DNA of 16,832 nt from Micrococcales bacterium (lineage in GTDB: Bacteria > Actinomycetota > Actinomycetes > Actinomycetales > Dermatophilaceae). The notes below the pieces were generated by a model. The model saw only the letters and a program-made list of their open reading frames with translations. It was not told where the DNA came from and searched no databases. Below are positions 7,067 to 16,832 of the stretch, piece after piece. Each line of letters starts with the position of its first letter. The first letter of the stretch is position 1. The position numbers were made by a program, and so were the translations under genes. The stretch spans positions 1-16,832 of the forward strand of contig JAUNUZ010000005.1 in NCBI GenBank assembly GCA_030537915.1. Reading direction: 5' to 3'.

Positions 7067-8115
7067 TGACTCTTCGTACCGCCGTGGTCGGAGCGTCCGG
7101 CGCCGCTGGGGGTGAGGCGCTTCGCCTCCTGTCAGGGCACCCGGACGTGGAAATCACCGCGCTGATGGCCCATTCCTCCGCCGGGGACAGGCTCGGGGCT
7201 CACCACCCCCACCTGCACGATCTCGCGGATCGCCTCATCGAGCCCACGGACCCCGCCGCGCTCGCACACGTCGACGCCGTCGTGCTCGCTTTACCCCACG
7301 GCGCCTCCGGGGAGATCGCCGCCCACGTGGGAGACAACGTCCGGGTGTTTGACGCAGGCGCCGACCATCGTCTCCAGAGCCGGGAGGCGTGGGAGCACTA
7401 TTACGGTTCAGCCCACATGGGGACTTGGCCCTACGGCCTGCCCGAACTGCTACACGCGGGGGAGGAGCGCGCCCAGGCCCAGCGTGATGCCCTCCGTTCG
7501 GCGACCCGGGTCGCGATACCCGGCTGTAACGTCACCGCCATCACGCTTGCCATCCAGCCCGGGGCCGCGCTTGGCGAACGGATTGATTTCACGCGCCTCG
7601 TCGCCACCCTCGCGGTCGGCTATACGGGTGCGGGTAAAGCGATGAAACCCCACCTCATGGCGATCGCGGCCCAGGCAAATGCCGCTCCGTATGCGGTTGG
7701 AGGGACACACCGCCACATCCCCGAAGTCGAGCAGAACCTCGACGTGGCCGGGGTGGACGAAGCACGCCTGGCGATGACGCCCATTCTCGTGCCCATGAAC
7801 CGGGGCATCCTCGCGACCGTCACCGCACCGACGGAAGCGAGCGCCGGTGAACTGCGCGAACGCTGGGAGCATGCCTACGCCGCAGAGCCCTTTGTGCGCC
7901 TCCTGCCGGAAGGCCAGTGGCCGACGACTCAGTCCGTGCAGGGCTCCAACATGGCGGCGGTGCAGGTCACGAAGGATGAGCACTCGGGCCAGCTCATCGC
8001 CGTCAGCGCCATCGACAACCTTGTGAAGGGCACGGCGGGTGGACTCGTGCAGTCGCTCAACCTCGCCTTCGGTCTGCCCGAAGAGACGGGACTGACGAAG
8101 GAGGCCATCGCGTGA
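7066..8115 (+). CDS. argC: N-acetyl-gamma-glutamyl-phosphate reductase
   Basis: Third step of arginine synthesis: NADPH reduction of N-acetylglutamyl phosphate to the semialdehyde, in the cytosol. From ATG 7066 the protein has 349 residues, normal for the family. RTAVVGASGAAGGEALRLL is the Rossmann nucleotide-binding start, and AIPGCNVTAITLA holds the catalytic cysteine (C154). The usual tyrosine after that cysteine is asparagine, a variant I believe occurs in some actinobacterial ArgC. KGTAGGLVQSLNLAFG near the C-terminus is the conserved substrate/cofactor helix. ATG 7060 is a near alternative; a GTG at 7030 would start inside the operator and is unlikely. No clear Shine-Dalgarno is present, which fits a leaderless message. 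It heads the arg operon. Confidence 0.96.
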   Translation: MTLRTAVVGASGAAGGEALRLLSGHPDVEITALMAHSSAGDRLGAHHPHLHDLADRLIEPTDPAALAHVDAVVLALPHGASGEIAAHVGDNVRVFDAGADHRLQSREAWEHYYGSAHMGTWPYGLPELLHAGEERAQAQRDALRSATRVAIPGCNVTAITLAIQPGAALGERIDFTRLVATLAVGYTGAGKAMKPHLMAIAAQANAAPYAVGGTHRHIPEVEQNLDVAGVDEARLAMTPILVPMNRGILATVTAPTEASAGELRERWEHAYAAEPFVRLLPEGQWPTTQSVQGSNMAAVQVTKDEHSGQLIAVSAIDNLVKGTAGGLVQSLNLAFGLPEETGLTKEAIA

Positions 8116-9272
8116 GTATCACTGATCCTCAAGGATTCCGAGCAGCGGGCTACGCCGCGGGACTGAAAGCCTCAAACGCGCTCGACCTCGCGGTCGTTGT
8201 GAACGATGGCCCGCAATACGTCGGAGCTGCCGTCACGACCCCGAACCGGTTCGCTGCCGCCCCCGTCTACCTCACGCGCGACGTGGCCGCGGGTGGGCGA
8301 GTGCGCGCCGTCATCTTGAACTCCGGGTGTGCGAATGCCTGCACGGGGGAGCGCGGGCGTGCCGACGCGGCGCGAATGGCCGAGCTCACCGCCCAGTCCC
8401 TGGAGGCGGAGCCCTCCGAGGTCATGGTGTGCTCAACGGGCCTCATCGGCTCCCACCTGCGCATGGATCTGCTCGCCACCGCGATCCCCGAGGTCTGCCG
8501 GCAAGCCAGCGACGACGGCGGGGACGCCGCCGCGCAGGCGATCATGACCACCGACACCGTGGATAAGCAGGCCGCGCGGGAGGGCGCGGGCGGCTACCGG
8601 ATCGGCGGCATGGCGAAGGGCGCCGGCATGCTCAATCCGGCGATGGCGACGATGCTCTCGGTCCTCACCACCGACGCAGTCATCACACCTGACCTCGCCC
8701 GCGAGGCCCTCGCGGCCGCCGTCGGGCCCACGTTCAACCGGATGGATTCGGACGGCTGCCAGTCCACCAACGACACCGTGATCCTCCTGTGTTCGGGTGC
8801 CAGCGGCGTGAGCGCGGAGCCCGCCGAGTTCACCGAGAACCTCACGGCCCTTTGCGCCGACCTGGTGCGCCAGATGCTCGCGGACGCGGAAGGGGCCTCC
8901 CACACCATCGCCGTGCGGGTCCGCGGGGCCGCGAGTGAGGCCGCCGCGGAAGCCGGTGCGCGCGCCGTCACCTCCTCCAACCTCGTGAAGGCCGCCATCT
9001 TCGGTCGGGACCCGAACTGGGGGCGCATCCTCGCCGCCCTCGGCACCCTGGACGAGGAAACCTGCCCCTACGACGCCGACTCCGTCACGGTCGCGATCAA
9101 CGGCACTGTGATCTTTGCCGCCGGTGCGCCCAGCGACTCCACGCCCCCGGACCTCTCGGGGCACGACGTCTCCATCGACATCGACCTGGCCTCGGGCGCC
9201 GCCGAGGCCACCGTCTTCACGAACGACCTCACCCACGACTACGTAGAAGAGAACAGCGCCTACTCAACATGA
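8112..9272 (+). CDS. argJ: Bifunctional ornithine acetyltransferase / N-acetylglutamate synthase
   Basis: ArgJ recycles the acetyl group from N-acetylornithine to glutamate, and in bifunctional forms can also use acetyl-CoA. 386 residues with a GTG start overlapping the argC stop by 4 nt (GTGA), so translation is coupled. Hallmarks: [12 protein letters not shown] (68-79), CSTGLIG, and the self-cleavage site in [17 protein letters not shown], where the chain should split between A179 and T180 to leave the threonine nucleophile. [11 protein letters not shown] and [18 protein letters not shown] are also conserved. Its presence makes a separate ArgE deacetylase unnecessary. Whether this ArgJ is mono- or bifunctional cannot be decided by eye. 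Confidence 0.97.
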   Translation: MSITDPQGFRAAGYAAGLKASNALDLAVVVNDGPQYVGAAVTTPNRFAAAPVYLTRDVAAGGRVRAVILNSGCANACTGERGRADAARMAELTAQSLEAEPSEVMVCSTGLIGSHLRMDLLATAIPEVCRQASDDGGDAAAQAIMTTDTVDKQAAREGAGGYRIGGMAKGAGMLNPAMATMLSVLTTDAVITPDLAREALAAAVGPTFNRMDSDGCQSTNDTVILLCSGASGVSAEPAEFTENLTALCADLVRQMLADAEGASHTIAVRVRGAASEAAAEAGARAVTSSNLVKAAIFGRDPNWGRILAALGTLDEETCPYDADSVTVAINGTVIFAAGAPSDSTPPDLSGHDVSIDIDLASGAAEATVFTNDLTHDYVEENSAYST

Positions 9273-10195
9273 ACGAAGTAATCGAGACTCTGACCGCGGT
9301 TGATAAATCCGAGGTACTCCTCGAGGCCCTGCCGTGGCTTCAGGAGTTCGAGGGCGCGACCGTCGTCCTCAAGTACGGCGGCCACGCCATGACCGACAAC
9401 GCCCTGAAAGCGGCGTTCGCGAAGGACGTCACCTTCATGCGCCAGGTCGGCTTGAAACCCGTCGTCGTGCACGGTGGCGGACCCCAGATCAACGCGATGC
9501 TGAACCGCCTCGGCATCGACTCCGAGTTCAAGGCCGGGCTGCGAGTCACCACGCCCGAGGTCATGGACGTGGTCCGGATGGTGCTGACCGGCGTGGTCCA
9601 GCGCGAGATCGTCTCCCTCATCAACGCCTCCCAGCCCTACGCAGTCGGGTTGTCTGGGGAGGACGCCACGTTCCTCACCGCTGAGGTCCACAAGCCAGTC
9701 ATCGACGGATCGTCCGTCGACGTTGGCCTGGTGGGCGACGTCGTCGATGTCGACCCGGGTGCCGTCCAGGATCTGCTGGACGCCGGTCGGATCCCGGTGA
9801 TCTCCTCCGTCGCACCGAGCGCCGACGGTCAGATCCTCAACGTCAACGCAGACACGGCAGCGGCCGCAATTGCGGGGGCTCTCAATGCCCGCAAACTCGT
9901 CATGCTCACCGACGTGGAAGGCGTCTTGCGGAACTGGCCCGACCGCTCTTCCCTGATTCCCCGGATGAGCCTCGCGGAAGTCGGAGAGCTTCTGCCCACC
10001 ATGAGCGAGGGGATGATTCCGAAGCTCGAAGCGTGTCTCTACGCGATCAAACACGGCGTCCAGGAGGCGCACATCGTCGACGGGCGCAAGCCGCACGCCG
10101 TACTCCTGGAGATCTTCACGGATACCGGCGTCGGCACGCGCATCGATACGCACCCCGAACCGGGCCCCAACGTACATCAGGGGTGGCAGTCATGA
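9269..10195 (+). CDS. argB: N-acetylglutamate kinase
   Basis: Phosphorylates N-acetylglutamate with ATP, usually the feedback-controlled step. 308 residues; the ATG overlaps the argJ stop (ATGA). [10 protein letters not shown] (K35, G37, G38) and [10 protein letters not shown] (66-75) form the amino-acid kinase phosphate-binding loops; [16 protein letters not shown] and MLTDVEGVL line the nucleotide site. The enzyme has an extended N-terminal helix (about residues 5-26) and the C-terminal TDTGVGTRI segment, both typical of the hexameric, arginine-inhibited class. Feedback inhibition by arginine is therefore likely, by family knowledge. The next ATG overlaps its stop. Confidence 0.97.
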   Translation: MNEVIETLTAVDKSEVLLEALPWLQEFEGATVVLKYGGHAMTDNALKAAFAKDVTFMRQVGLKPVVVHGGGPQINAMLNRLGIDSEFKAGLRVTTPEVMDVVRMVLTGVVQREIVSLINASQPYAVGLSGEDATFLTAEVHKPVIDGSSVDVGLVGDVVDVDPGAVQDLLDAGRIPVISSVAPSADGQILNVNADTAAAAIAGALNARKLVMLTDVEGVLRNWPDRSSLIPRMSLAEVGELLPTMSEGMIPKLEACLYAIKHGVQEAHIVDGRKPHAVLLEIFTDTGVGTRIDTHPEPGPNVHQGWQS

Positions 10196-11346
10196 CCTGG
10201 CAGGAACGCTACGGTGCCGCGATGCAGCAGGTATTCGGGACTCCCGTCACCGAGCTCGTCTCCGGATCCGGATCCACCGTGCGCGACGCGGACGGCAAGG
10301 AATACCTCGACCTACTCGGCGGGATCGCCGTGAACTGCCTCGGGCAGGGCCATCCCGAACTCGTCGCGGCCGTCACCGATCAACTACACACGCTCGGGCA
10401 CGTCTCCAACTTCTTTACGACCGAACCGCAGATCGCCCTCGCCGAGGCGTTGCGCGCCCACCTGCCGGGAGCCCGGGTGTTCTTCGGGAACTCCGGCACC
10501 GAGGTGAACGAGGCCGCGCTGAAACTCGCGCGCAAGCACCGCCCGGGCGGCGGCTTCGTCGCACTCGAGGGGGGCTTCCACGGCCGAACGATGGGGGCGC
10601 TATCCATCACAGCGAAGGCGGCTTATCGTGAGCCGTTCGCGCCTCTTCTCGGCCCCGTGACCTTCGTCGAGCCGGAGGATATGACGGGCCTGCATGACGC
10701 CATTACCGAGGAGACGTCTGCCGTCATCCTCGAGGTGATCCAGGGGGAGCGGGGCGTCGTCCCGCTCTCGCGTGACTTCGTGGCGGCCGCCCGCAAACGA
10801 AGTCGAGAGACGGGCACGCTGCTCATCATCGACGAGGTCCAGACCGGAGTCGGTCGCACGGGCGACTTTTTCGCCCACACTCGTTACGGAGTGGAGCCCG
10901 ACATCGTGACTCTTGCCAAGGGCCTCGGCGGTGGTATCCCCATTGGCGCCATGCTTGCCGCCGGTGCGGCGGCAGACGTGCTCGGTGCCGGGGATCACGG
11001 CACCACCTTCGGCGGGAACCCGGTCGCGTGTCGCGCCGCGCTCACCGTCCTTCAGATCATCGAGCGGGACGGCCTCATCGACCACGTCGCACACGCAGGT
11101 GCGACCTGGGCTCGCGAAATCGAGGCCATCGAAGGGGTGCGGGAAGTCCGCGGCGCCGGCTATCTCATGGGGATTTCCGTCGAGGAGGCTCCCGCCATTT
11201 ACCGCGACCTGCTTGATGAGGGGTTCATCACGAACAATCCGGAACCTGAAACGATCCGGATCGCCCCGTCCTACCTGCTGAGCGAGGAGGAGCGTACCGC
11301 CTTCACCGCGGCGCTCGCATCGGTGGTGGCACGACGACGACGATGA
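10192..11346 (+). CDS. argD: Acetylornithine aminotransferase
   Basis: A PLP-dependent class III aminotransferase that converts N-acetylglutamate semialdehyde and glutamate to N-acetylornithine. 384 residues from ATG 10192, which overlaps the argB stop (ATGA); a longer upstream open frame lies inside argB and is not used. Motifs: [38 protein letters not shown], the [12 protein letters not shown] loop, [15 protein letters not shown] (the PLP-nitrogen aspartate) and [14 protein letters not shown] with the PLP lysine K243. [14 protein letters not shown] follows. The C-terminus ends in an arginine run. In typical actinobacteria argF would follow; here the next gene is argG after a 49-nt gap. Confidence 0.96.
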   Translation: MTWQERYGAAMQQVFGTPVTELVSGSGSTVRDADGKEYLDLLGGIAVNCLGQGHPELVAAVTDQLHTLGHVSNFFTTEPQIALAEALRAHLPGARVFFGNSGTEVNEAALKLARKHRPGGGFVALEGGFHGRTMGALSITAKAAYREPFAPLLGPVTFVEPEDMTGLHDAITEETSAVILEVIQGERGVVPLSRDFVAAARKRSRETGTLLIIDEVQTGVGRTGDFFAHTRYGVEPDIVTLAKGLGGGIPIGAMLAAGAAADVLGAGDHGTTFGGNPVACRAALTVLQIIERDGLIDHVAHAGATWAREIEAIEGVREVRGAGYLMGISVEEAPAIYRDLLDEGFITNNPEPETIRIAPSYLLSEEERTAFTAALASVVARRRR

Positions 11347-11395
11347 GTCGCCGCCCCACTCCACCATCCCCACTCACGAAAGCTCGATACTACCC

Positions 11396-12658
11396 ATGAC
11401 AACCGCGACCCAAAACACCGACCCCATCGTGCTCGCCTTTTCCGGCGGGCTGGACACCTCTGTGTCCATTGGCTGGATCAAGAACGCCACCGGTCGAGAC
11501 GTGATCGCCGTCGCCGTCGACGTTGGCCAAGGCGGCGAAGACCTTGAGGTTATCCGCCAACGGGCGCTCGACTGTGGTGCCCGCGACGCCTATGTGGCAG
11601 ACGCGCGCGAGGAATTCGCCCGCGACTATTGCATGCCCGCGCTGCACGCCAATGCCCTCTACCAGGGTGCCTACCCGCTGGTCTCGGCACTCTCGCGTCC
11701 CGTGATTGTCAAACACCTAGTCGCCGCGGCGCGCCGGTTCCGTGCCACGACCGTGGCACATGGGTGCACCGGCAAGGGCAATGACCAGGTGCGCTTCGAG
11801 GTCGGTATCACCTCGATCGCCCCGGACCTCACGTGCCTGTCCCCGGTGCGCGACCTTGCGCTCACCCGCGAGAAGTCGATCGACTATGCCGAAGCCCACC
11901 GCCTGCCGATCGAGACGACGAAATCCAACCCGTTCTCCGTCGACCAGAACGTGTGGGGACGGGCCGTTGAGACCGGCTACCTGGAAGATCCGTGGACCGA
12001 GCCCACGAAGGACGTCTACACCTACACCGACGATCCCGCCTTCCCGCCCCTGCCCGACGAGGTGACGATCACGTTCGAGGCGGGCACGCCCGTCGCAATT
12101 GATGGAATCCCGGTCACGCCGCTGGAAGCCATCGAGCAGATGAACCGGCGCGCGGGCGCCCAGGGGATCGGGCGGATCGACATCATCGAGGACCGCCTGG
12201 TCGGGATCAAGTCGCGGGAAATCTATGAAGCCCCGGGGGCGATGGCACTGCTCGAGGCGCACCGCGAGCTCGAACGCCTCACGCTCGAGCGCGAACAGGC
12301 CCGGTTCAAACCCACGATCGAGAACCGGTGGGCGGACCTCGTTTACGACGGCCAGTGGTTCTCCCCGCTGAAGTCCTCCCTCGACGCGTTTATCGAGGAC
12401 ACCCAGCGGTTCGTGAGCGGCGAGATCCGGATGGTCCTGCACGGCGGGCGCACCACCGTCACCGGACGTCAGTCGCAGACTTCGTTGTATGACTTCAACC
12501 TCGCGACTTACGATGAGGGCGATACGTTCGACCAGTCCCACGCCCGCGGTTTTATCGAGATCGTGGGCCTGTCCACGAAGCTGGCCGCACGGCGGGAGGC
12601 CGCCCACGGGCACGACCCCGTCGCCGCGCGCCCGCCCGAGGTATCCGCGAAGGGGTAG
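11396..12658 (+). CDS. argG: Argininosuccinate synthase
   Basis: Joins citrulline and aspartate using ATP. 420 residues, slightly longer than the common ~400 because of a short C-terminal tail rich in Ala, Pro and Arg. [15 protein letters not shown] holds the ATP pyrophosphatase loop (SGGLDTS, 16-22); [16 protein letters not shown] is the second signature; [16 protein letters not shown] and [15 protein letters not shown] bind the substrates. No strong Shine-Dalgarno precedes the ATG (only GAAAG about 12 nt upstream), and a GATACT at 11386-11391 could be a -10 close to the ATG. The gene sits where argF-argR would normally begin and lies before argR rather than after it. Confidence 0.97.
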   Translation: MTTATQNTDPIVLAFSGGLDTSVSIGWIKNATGRDVIAVAVDVGQGGEDLEVIRQRALDCGARDAYVADAREEFARDYCMPALHANALYQGAYPLVSALSRPVIVKHLVAAARRFRATTVAHGCTGKGNDQVRFEVGITSIAPDLTCLSPVRDLALTREKSIDYAEAHRLPIETTKSNPFSVDQNVWGRAVETGYLEDPWTEPTKDVYTYTDDPAFPPLPDEVTITFEAGTPVAIDGIPVTPLEAIEQMNRRAGAQGIGRIDIIEDRLVGIKSREIYEAPGAMALLEAHRELERLTLEREQARFKPTIENRWADLVYDGQWFSPLKSSLDAFIEDTQRFVSGEIRMVLHGGRTTVTGRQSQTSLYDFNLATYDEGDTFDQSHARGFIEIVGLSTKLAARREAAHGHDPVAARPPEVSAKG

Positions 12659-12664
12659 CCGCCG

Positions 12665-13168
12665 ATGACCTATCCGTCCGTCCCCTCCACCAAGGTGGCC
12701 CGCCAGGCCGTCGTCGTGCAGATCCTGCGCGAAGGCGGCGTGAAGAGCCAGGCCGAGCTGGCCGAACGGCTCGGCCGCCGCGGAATCCGCGCTACCCAAG
12801 CGACGATCTCGCGTGACCTGGTGGAGCTCGGAGCTCAGAAGCTGCGCGGGGCGGATGGTGGCTTCACCTACTACGTTCCCGAGGACGCCCCGATTGCCCA
12901 GGAGCCGTCCTCAGCGGCTGTCCGGCTGGCACGCCTGGCAGCGGAACTCGTGGTTGCGGCAGACCATTCGGAGAACCTCCTCGTGTTGCACACCCCGCCG
13001 GGGGCGGCCCAATACCTTGGCGCTGCCCTCGACTCGGCCCTTGGAGCGAAAGCCCTCGGGACCGTCGCGGGGGATGACACCACCCTCACCGTGATGCGTT
13101 CGGCCGACCTCGCCGCTGAGGTATGCGCCAGAATTCTCGCGGGCTTGCCACCCATCGATGAACACTAG
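12665..13168 (+). CDS. argR: Arginine repressor ArgR
   Basis: A hexameric, arginine-responsive DNA-binding repressor of arginine synthesis. 167 residues. The N-terminal winged helix-turn-helix (about 10-72) contains VKSQAELAERL and the recognition helix ATQATISRDL with the conserved S49-R50. The C-terminal oligomerisation and arginine-binding domain (about 85-160) has PGAAQYLGAALD and GTVAGDDTTL, where D137-D138 are the arginine-contacting pair. AAGGGG (12650-12655), within the end of argG, serves as ribosome binding site, and the gap to argG is 6 nt. The palindrome ahead of argC is its probable target, so the operon would be self-controlled. Confidence 0.97.
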   Translation: MTYPSVPSTKVARQAVVVQILREGGVKSQAELAERLGRRGIRATQATISRDLVELGAQKLRGADGGFTYYVPEDAPIAQEPSSAAVRLARLAAELVVAADHSENLLVLHTPPGAAQYLGAALDSALGAKALGTVAGDDTTLTVMRSADLAAEVCARILAGLPPIDEH

Positions 13169-15048
<1,880 letters not shown>

Positions 15049-15049
15049 C

Positions 15050-15076
15050 TACGCTGGAATGGATAGGCTTAGACCG
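15050..15076 (+). promoter_or_regulatory. Possible tyrS promoter
   Basis: Two -10-like hexamers are present, TACGCT (15050-15055) and TAGGCT (15064-15069). Neither has a convincing -35. Either would give a tyrS leader of about 50-65 nt. The leader has no T-box features. The AAGGA at 15118-15122, 4 nt before the ATG, is the tyrS ribosome binding site. Confidence 0.3.
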
Positions 15077-15126
15077 CGCGGCCGTCCGGCCCGCCTCCGT
15101 GACCGTGACCGAAAGGTAAGGACCCG

Positions 15127-16392
15127 ATGGGTGACCTCCTCGATGACCTCCAGTGGCGTGGCTTCGTAGCCCAGCACACCGATCTGGACGCGCTCCGCGC
15201 GGCCCTGAACGAGGGCCCGGTCACCTTCTATGCGGGCTTCGACCCCTCGGCCGCCTCCCTGCATCACGGGCACCTCGTCGCCCTCATGCTCATGAAGCAC
15301 CTGCAGAACGCGGGGCATCGTCCCCTCGCCCTCGTGGGCGGGGCGACCGGCCTGATCGGCGACCCGAGGATGAGTGGGGAGCGCACCCTCAATCCGACCG
15401 ACGTGGTCGCCGAATGGGCCGAGAAGCTACGCGACCAAATCGCCCGGTTCCTCTCCTTCGAGGGGGACAGCGCGGCCCGGATGGTGAACAACTACGACTG
15501 GACGGAAGGGATCTCCGCGATTTCTCTCCTGCGCGATCTGGGCAAGCACTTCCGCATGGGGACCATGCTCGCAAAGGAGTCGGTCGCGGCGCGCCTGCGC
15601 AGCGAGGAGGGGCTCAGCTTCACCGAGTTCAGCTACCAGATCCTGCAGGCCAACGACTACCTGGAGCTCTACCGTCGCCACGGGTGCACGCTCGAGGTGG
15701 GCGGGAACGATCAGTGGGGCAACATCATCGGCGGCGTCGACTTCGTCCGCAAGGTCGAGGGGGCGACCGTGCACGCGCTCACCACGCCGCTGATCACCAA
15801 GGCGGACGGGACGAAGTTTGGCAAGTCCGAGGGGGGAGCGATCTGGCTCGATGCCGACCTCTTCTCTCCCTACGACTTCTTCCAGTTCTGGATCAACGTC
15901 GACGACGCCGAGGTGGACAAGCTCCTGCGGATCTTCACGCTGCTGCCGCGCGAGCGGATCGAAGCTGTGGTCGCAGAGTCGGCAGCCAAGCCCGCGGCCC
16001 GGATCGGGCAGCGGGTACTTGCCCGTGAGGTGACGACGCTGGTGCACGGCGCCGATGCCGCCCGGGAGGCGGAAGCCGCGGCCGACGCACTGTTCGGCTC
16101 CGGGGACCTTTCCACCATCGATCGGGCGACGCTCGAGGCCGCGACCAAGCCGCTGAACCGGGCGCCGATCACGCTCGGTCAGACCACCGTCGTTGACCTG
16201 CTCGTCGCGACGGGGCTGGAGCGAGGCCGCAAGGCCGCGCGCCGAACCGTCGCGTCGGGGGGTGCCTACCTCAATAACGTGAAGGTGAGCGACGAGGACG
16301 CCCCGATCACCGCTGAGCATCTGCTCGCCGAGTCCCTGGTCCTCGTGCGCCGGGGCCGAAGGAGCCTCGCGGTGGGGCTGCTCGAGAGCTGA
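15127..16392 (+). CDS. tyrS: Tyrosyl-tRNA synthetase
   Basis: A class I homodimeric cytosolic enzyme that charges tRNA-Tyr. 421 residues, normal for the bacterial short form. The Rossmann catalytic domain starts at about residue 30: FYAGFDPSAASLHHGHL carries the HIGH-type motif as HHGH (46-49), with histidine where isoleucine, leucine or valine is usual. GGATGLIGDP and FSYQILQANDYLELYRRHGCTLEVGGNDQWGNI are the tyrosine and adenylate site. ITKADGTKFGKSEGGAIWLD carries the KMSKS-type loop KFGKS (230-234). The last ~65 residues form an S4 RNA-binding domain (GRKAARRTVASGGAYLNNVKV). It stands alone between the arg cluster and an rRNA operon, a frequent arrangement in actinobacteria. Confidence 0.97.
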   Translation: MGDLLDDLQWRGFVAQHTDLDALRAALNEGPVTFYAGFDPSAASLHHGHLVALMLMKHLQNAGHRPLALVGGATGLIGDPRMSGERTLNPTDVVAEWAEKLRDQIARFLSFEGDSAARMVNNYDWTEGISAISLLRDLGKHFRMGTMLAKESVAARLRSEEGLSFTEFSYQILQANDYLELYRRHGCTLEVGGNDQWGNIIGGVDFVRKVEGATVHALTTPLITKADGTKFGKSEGGAIWLDADLFSPYDFFQFWINVDDAEVDKLLRIFTLLPRERIEAVVAESAAKPAARIGQRVLAREVTTLVHGADAAREAEAAADALFGSGDLSTIDRATLEAATKPLNRAPITLGQTTVVDLLVATGLERGRKAARRTVASGGAYLNNVKVSDEDAPITAEHLLAESLVLVRRGRRSLAVGLLES

Positions 16393-16556
16393 CCCGCGCA
16401 CCCAGAGACGACGTATGGCGCGAGCCGCATGTGAGCCAGACCAACCGGCCTCCACAGTGCGACTCGCGCCACACTCATGTGGGCGGCCGCTGAGAATTGG
16501 ACAGAATCCGCAGAATCTTGCGGAAAACTACACCCCAGGCGAGCGGCGTTGGAGAT
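16393..16556. other. Spacer between tyrS and the rRNA promoters
   Basis: No gene. It holds a long inverted repeat (16416-16471, listed separately), an overlapping small stem CCACA-CTCA-TGTGG (16469-16482), and a minor stem CCGCA/TGCGG (16508-16523). No third promoter could be supported: TTGGAC at 16497-16502 lacks a -10 at the right distance. Confidence 0.5.
16416..16471 (+). terminator. Candidate tyrS terminator
   Basis: TGGCGCGAG (16416-16424) and CTCGCGCCA (16463-16471) form a perfect 9-bp stem around a 38-nt loop, 24 nt after the tyrS stop. There is no U-tract, and a small competing stem overlaps its 3' arm. Its place between tyrS and the rRNA promoters makes a terminator likely, but the fold is not a classical one. 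Confidence 0.35.
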
Positions 16557-16592
16557 TTGACGTGCGGTGCACGGTTTCGTAAGGTCATACCT
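16557..16592 (+). promoter_or_regulatory. rRNA operon promoter P1
   Basis: TTGACG (16557-16562), a 17-bp spacer, and TAAGGT (16580-16585) give a near-consensus sigma-A promoter with start near 16592. It lies upstream of the conserved rRNA leader and has the same build as P2, 114 bp further on. Confidence 0.75.
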
Positions 16593-16670
16593 GTTGCCGC
16601 GACGGACCGACAGTCCGGAGCGCAGCACCGCGGCCCACTCCGCAAGGATGGGACCGCACGGAGATCGGAT

Positions 16671-16706
16671 TTGACCGGTGCGAATTGCTCTGGTAAGTTC
16701 GACTTC
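16671..16706 (+). promoter_or_regulatory. rRNA operon promoter P2
   Basis: TTGACC (16671-16676), a 17-bp spacer and TAAGTT (16694-16699) form a second near-consensus sigma-A promoter with start near 16706. Tandem promoters with identical spacing are typical of rRNA operons and permit growth-rate control. Confidence 0.75.
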
Positions 16707-16832
16707 CGGCCCGAGATGACGGAATGTCATCCGGGAGACCTCCCTCCACTGTGAATGGCGGCGTTGTTCGCTGTCCTTCGCGGTGTGTGGTGGTTCCTTG
16801 ATAACTCAACAGTGTGTCATTTGTTTTGTTTT
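16706..16832 (+). promoter_or_regulatory. rRNA leader with a probable Nus/boxA-like antitermination site
   Basis: After P2 comes a perfect stem GATGAC-GGAAT-GTCATC (16715-16731) and a small GGGA/TCCC stem (16733-16744). The segment TTCCTTGATAACTC (16794-16807), continuing AACAGTGTG, resembles the conserved actinobacterial pre-16S leader (mycobacterial form TTGAGAACTCAATAGTGTG), which carries the boxA NusB/NusE site and pairs in 16S processing. The leader runs off the window; the mature 16S gene should follow. Confidence 0.65.

Noticed and set aside
9260..10177. Reverse-strand open frame opposite argB
   Set aside because: Antisense shadow of a complete, well-conserved argB.
15050..15126. T-box riboswitch ahead of tyrS
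   Set aside because: The leader is at most about 75 nt, with no specifier stem or T-box sequence.
16497..16754. 85-codon + strand frame upstream of the rRNA leader
   Set aside because: It overlaps both rRNA promoters and part of the leader; composition is not coding-like.

Overview
This window is a GC-rich, one-directional housekeeping segment. It looks like the chromosome of an actinobacterium (Actinomycetota). Three things point there: strong G/C preference at third codon positions; the gene order infC-rpmI-rplT-SpoU methyltransferase-pheS-pheT-arg cluster-tyrS-rRNA operon; and an rRNA leader ending in the actinobacterial type of 'TTGATAACTCAACAGTGTG' segment. Genus cannot be fixed from this sequence; Actinomycetaceae or a related lineage would fit, but that is a guess. 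Every confident gene is on the + strand.

Layout. 1-344: no confident gene, then a probable promoter (-10 at 135-140) and a structured leader ending in a terminator-like hairpin just before infC. 345-2463: translation operon infC (IF-3, probably starting at a non-canonical ATC codon), rpmI (L35), rplT (L20) and a SpoU-family RNA 2'-O-methyltransferase. 2464-2767: intergenic, with a terminator-like hairpin and a pheS promoter. 2768-6367: pheS-pheT, the two subunits of phenylalanyl-tRNA synthetase, joined stop to start. 6497-7003: a flavodoxin-domain protein between pheT and the arginine genes. 7019-7066: a 38-nt palindrome with a near-consensus ArgR box, overlapping the probable argC promoter. 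7066-14728: arginine biosynthesis genes argC-argJ-argB-argD-argG-argR-argH. 14729-15126: gene-free except for a decayed reverse-strand reading frame. 15127-16392: tyrS. 16393-16832: spacer with two tandem rRNA promoters and the start of an rRNA leader; the 16S gene lies beyond the window.

How the genes work together. The first block makes translation factors, ribosomal proteins and aminoacyl-tRNA synthetases. The arginine block carries the cyclic acetyl pathway (ArgC, ArgJ, ArgB, ArgD), then ArgG and ArgH, and encodes its own repressor ArgR. ArgR probably acts at the operator in front of argC. The ornithine carbamoyltransferase gene argF, normally between argD and argR in actinobacteria, is missing here, and argG sits before argR instead of after it. 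Ornithine-to-citrulline conversion must therefore be encoded elsewhere or be absent.

I saw no mobile element, CRISPR array, tRNA gene or defence-like cluster. The most interesting signals are regulatory: the infC leader, the argC operator/promoter palindrome, the lost argF with reordered arg genes, an N-terminal extension on ArgH, and a possible DUF4097-like gene relic between argH and tyrS.
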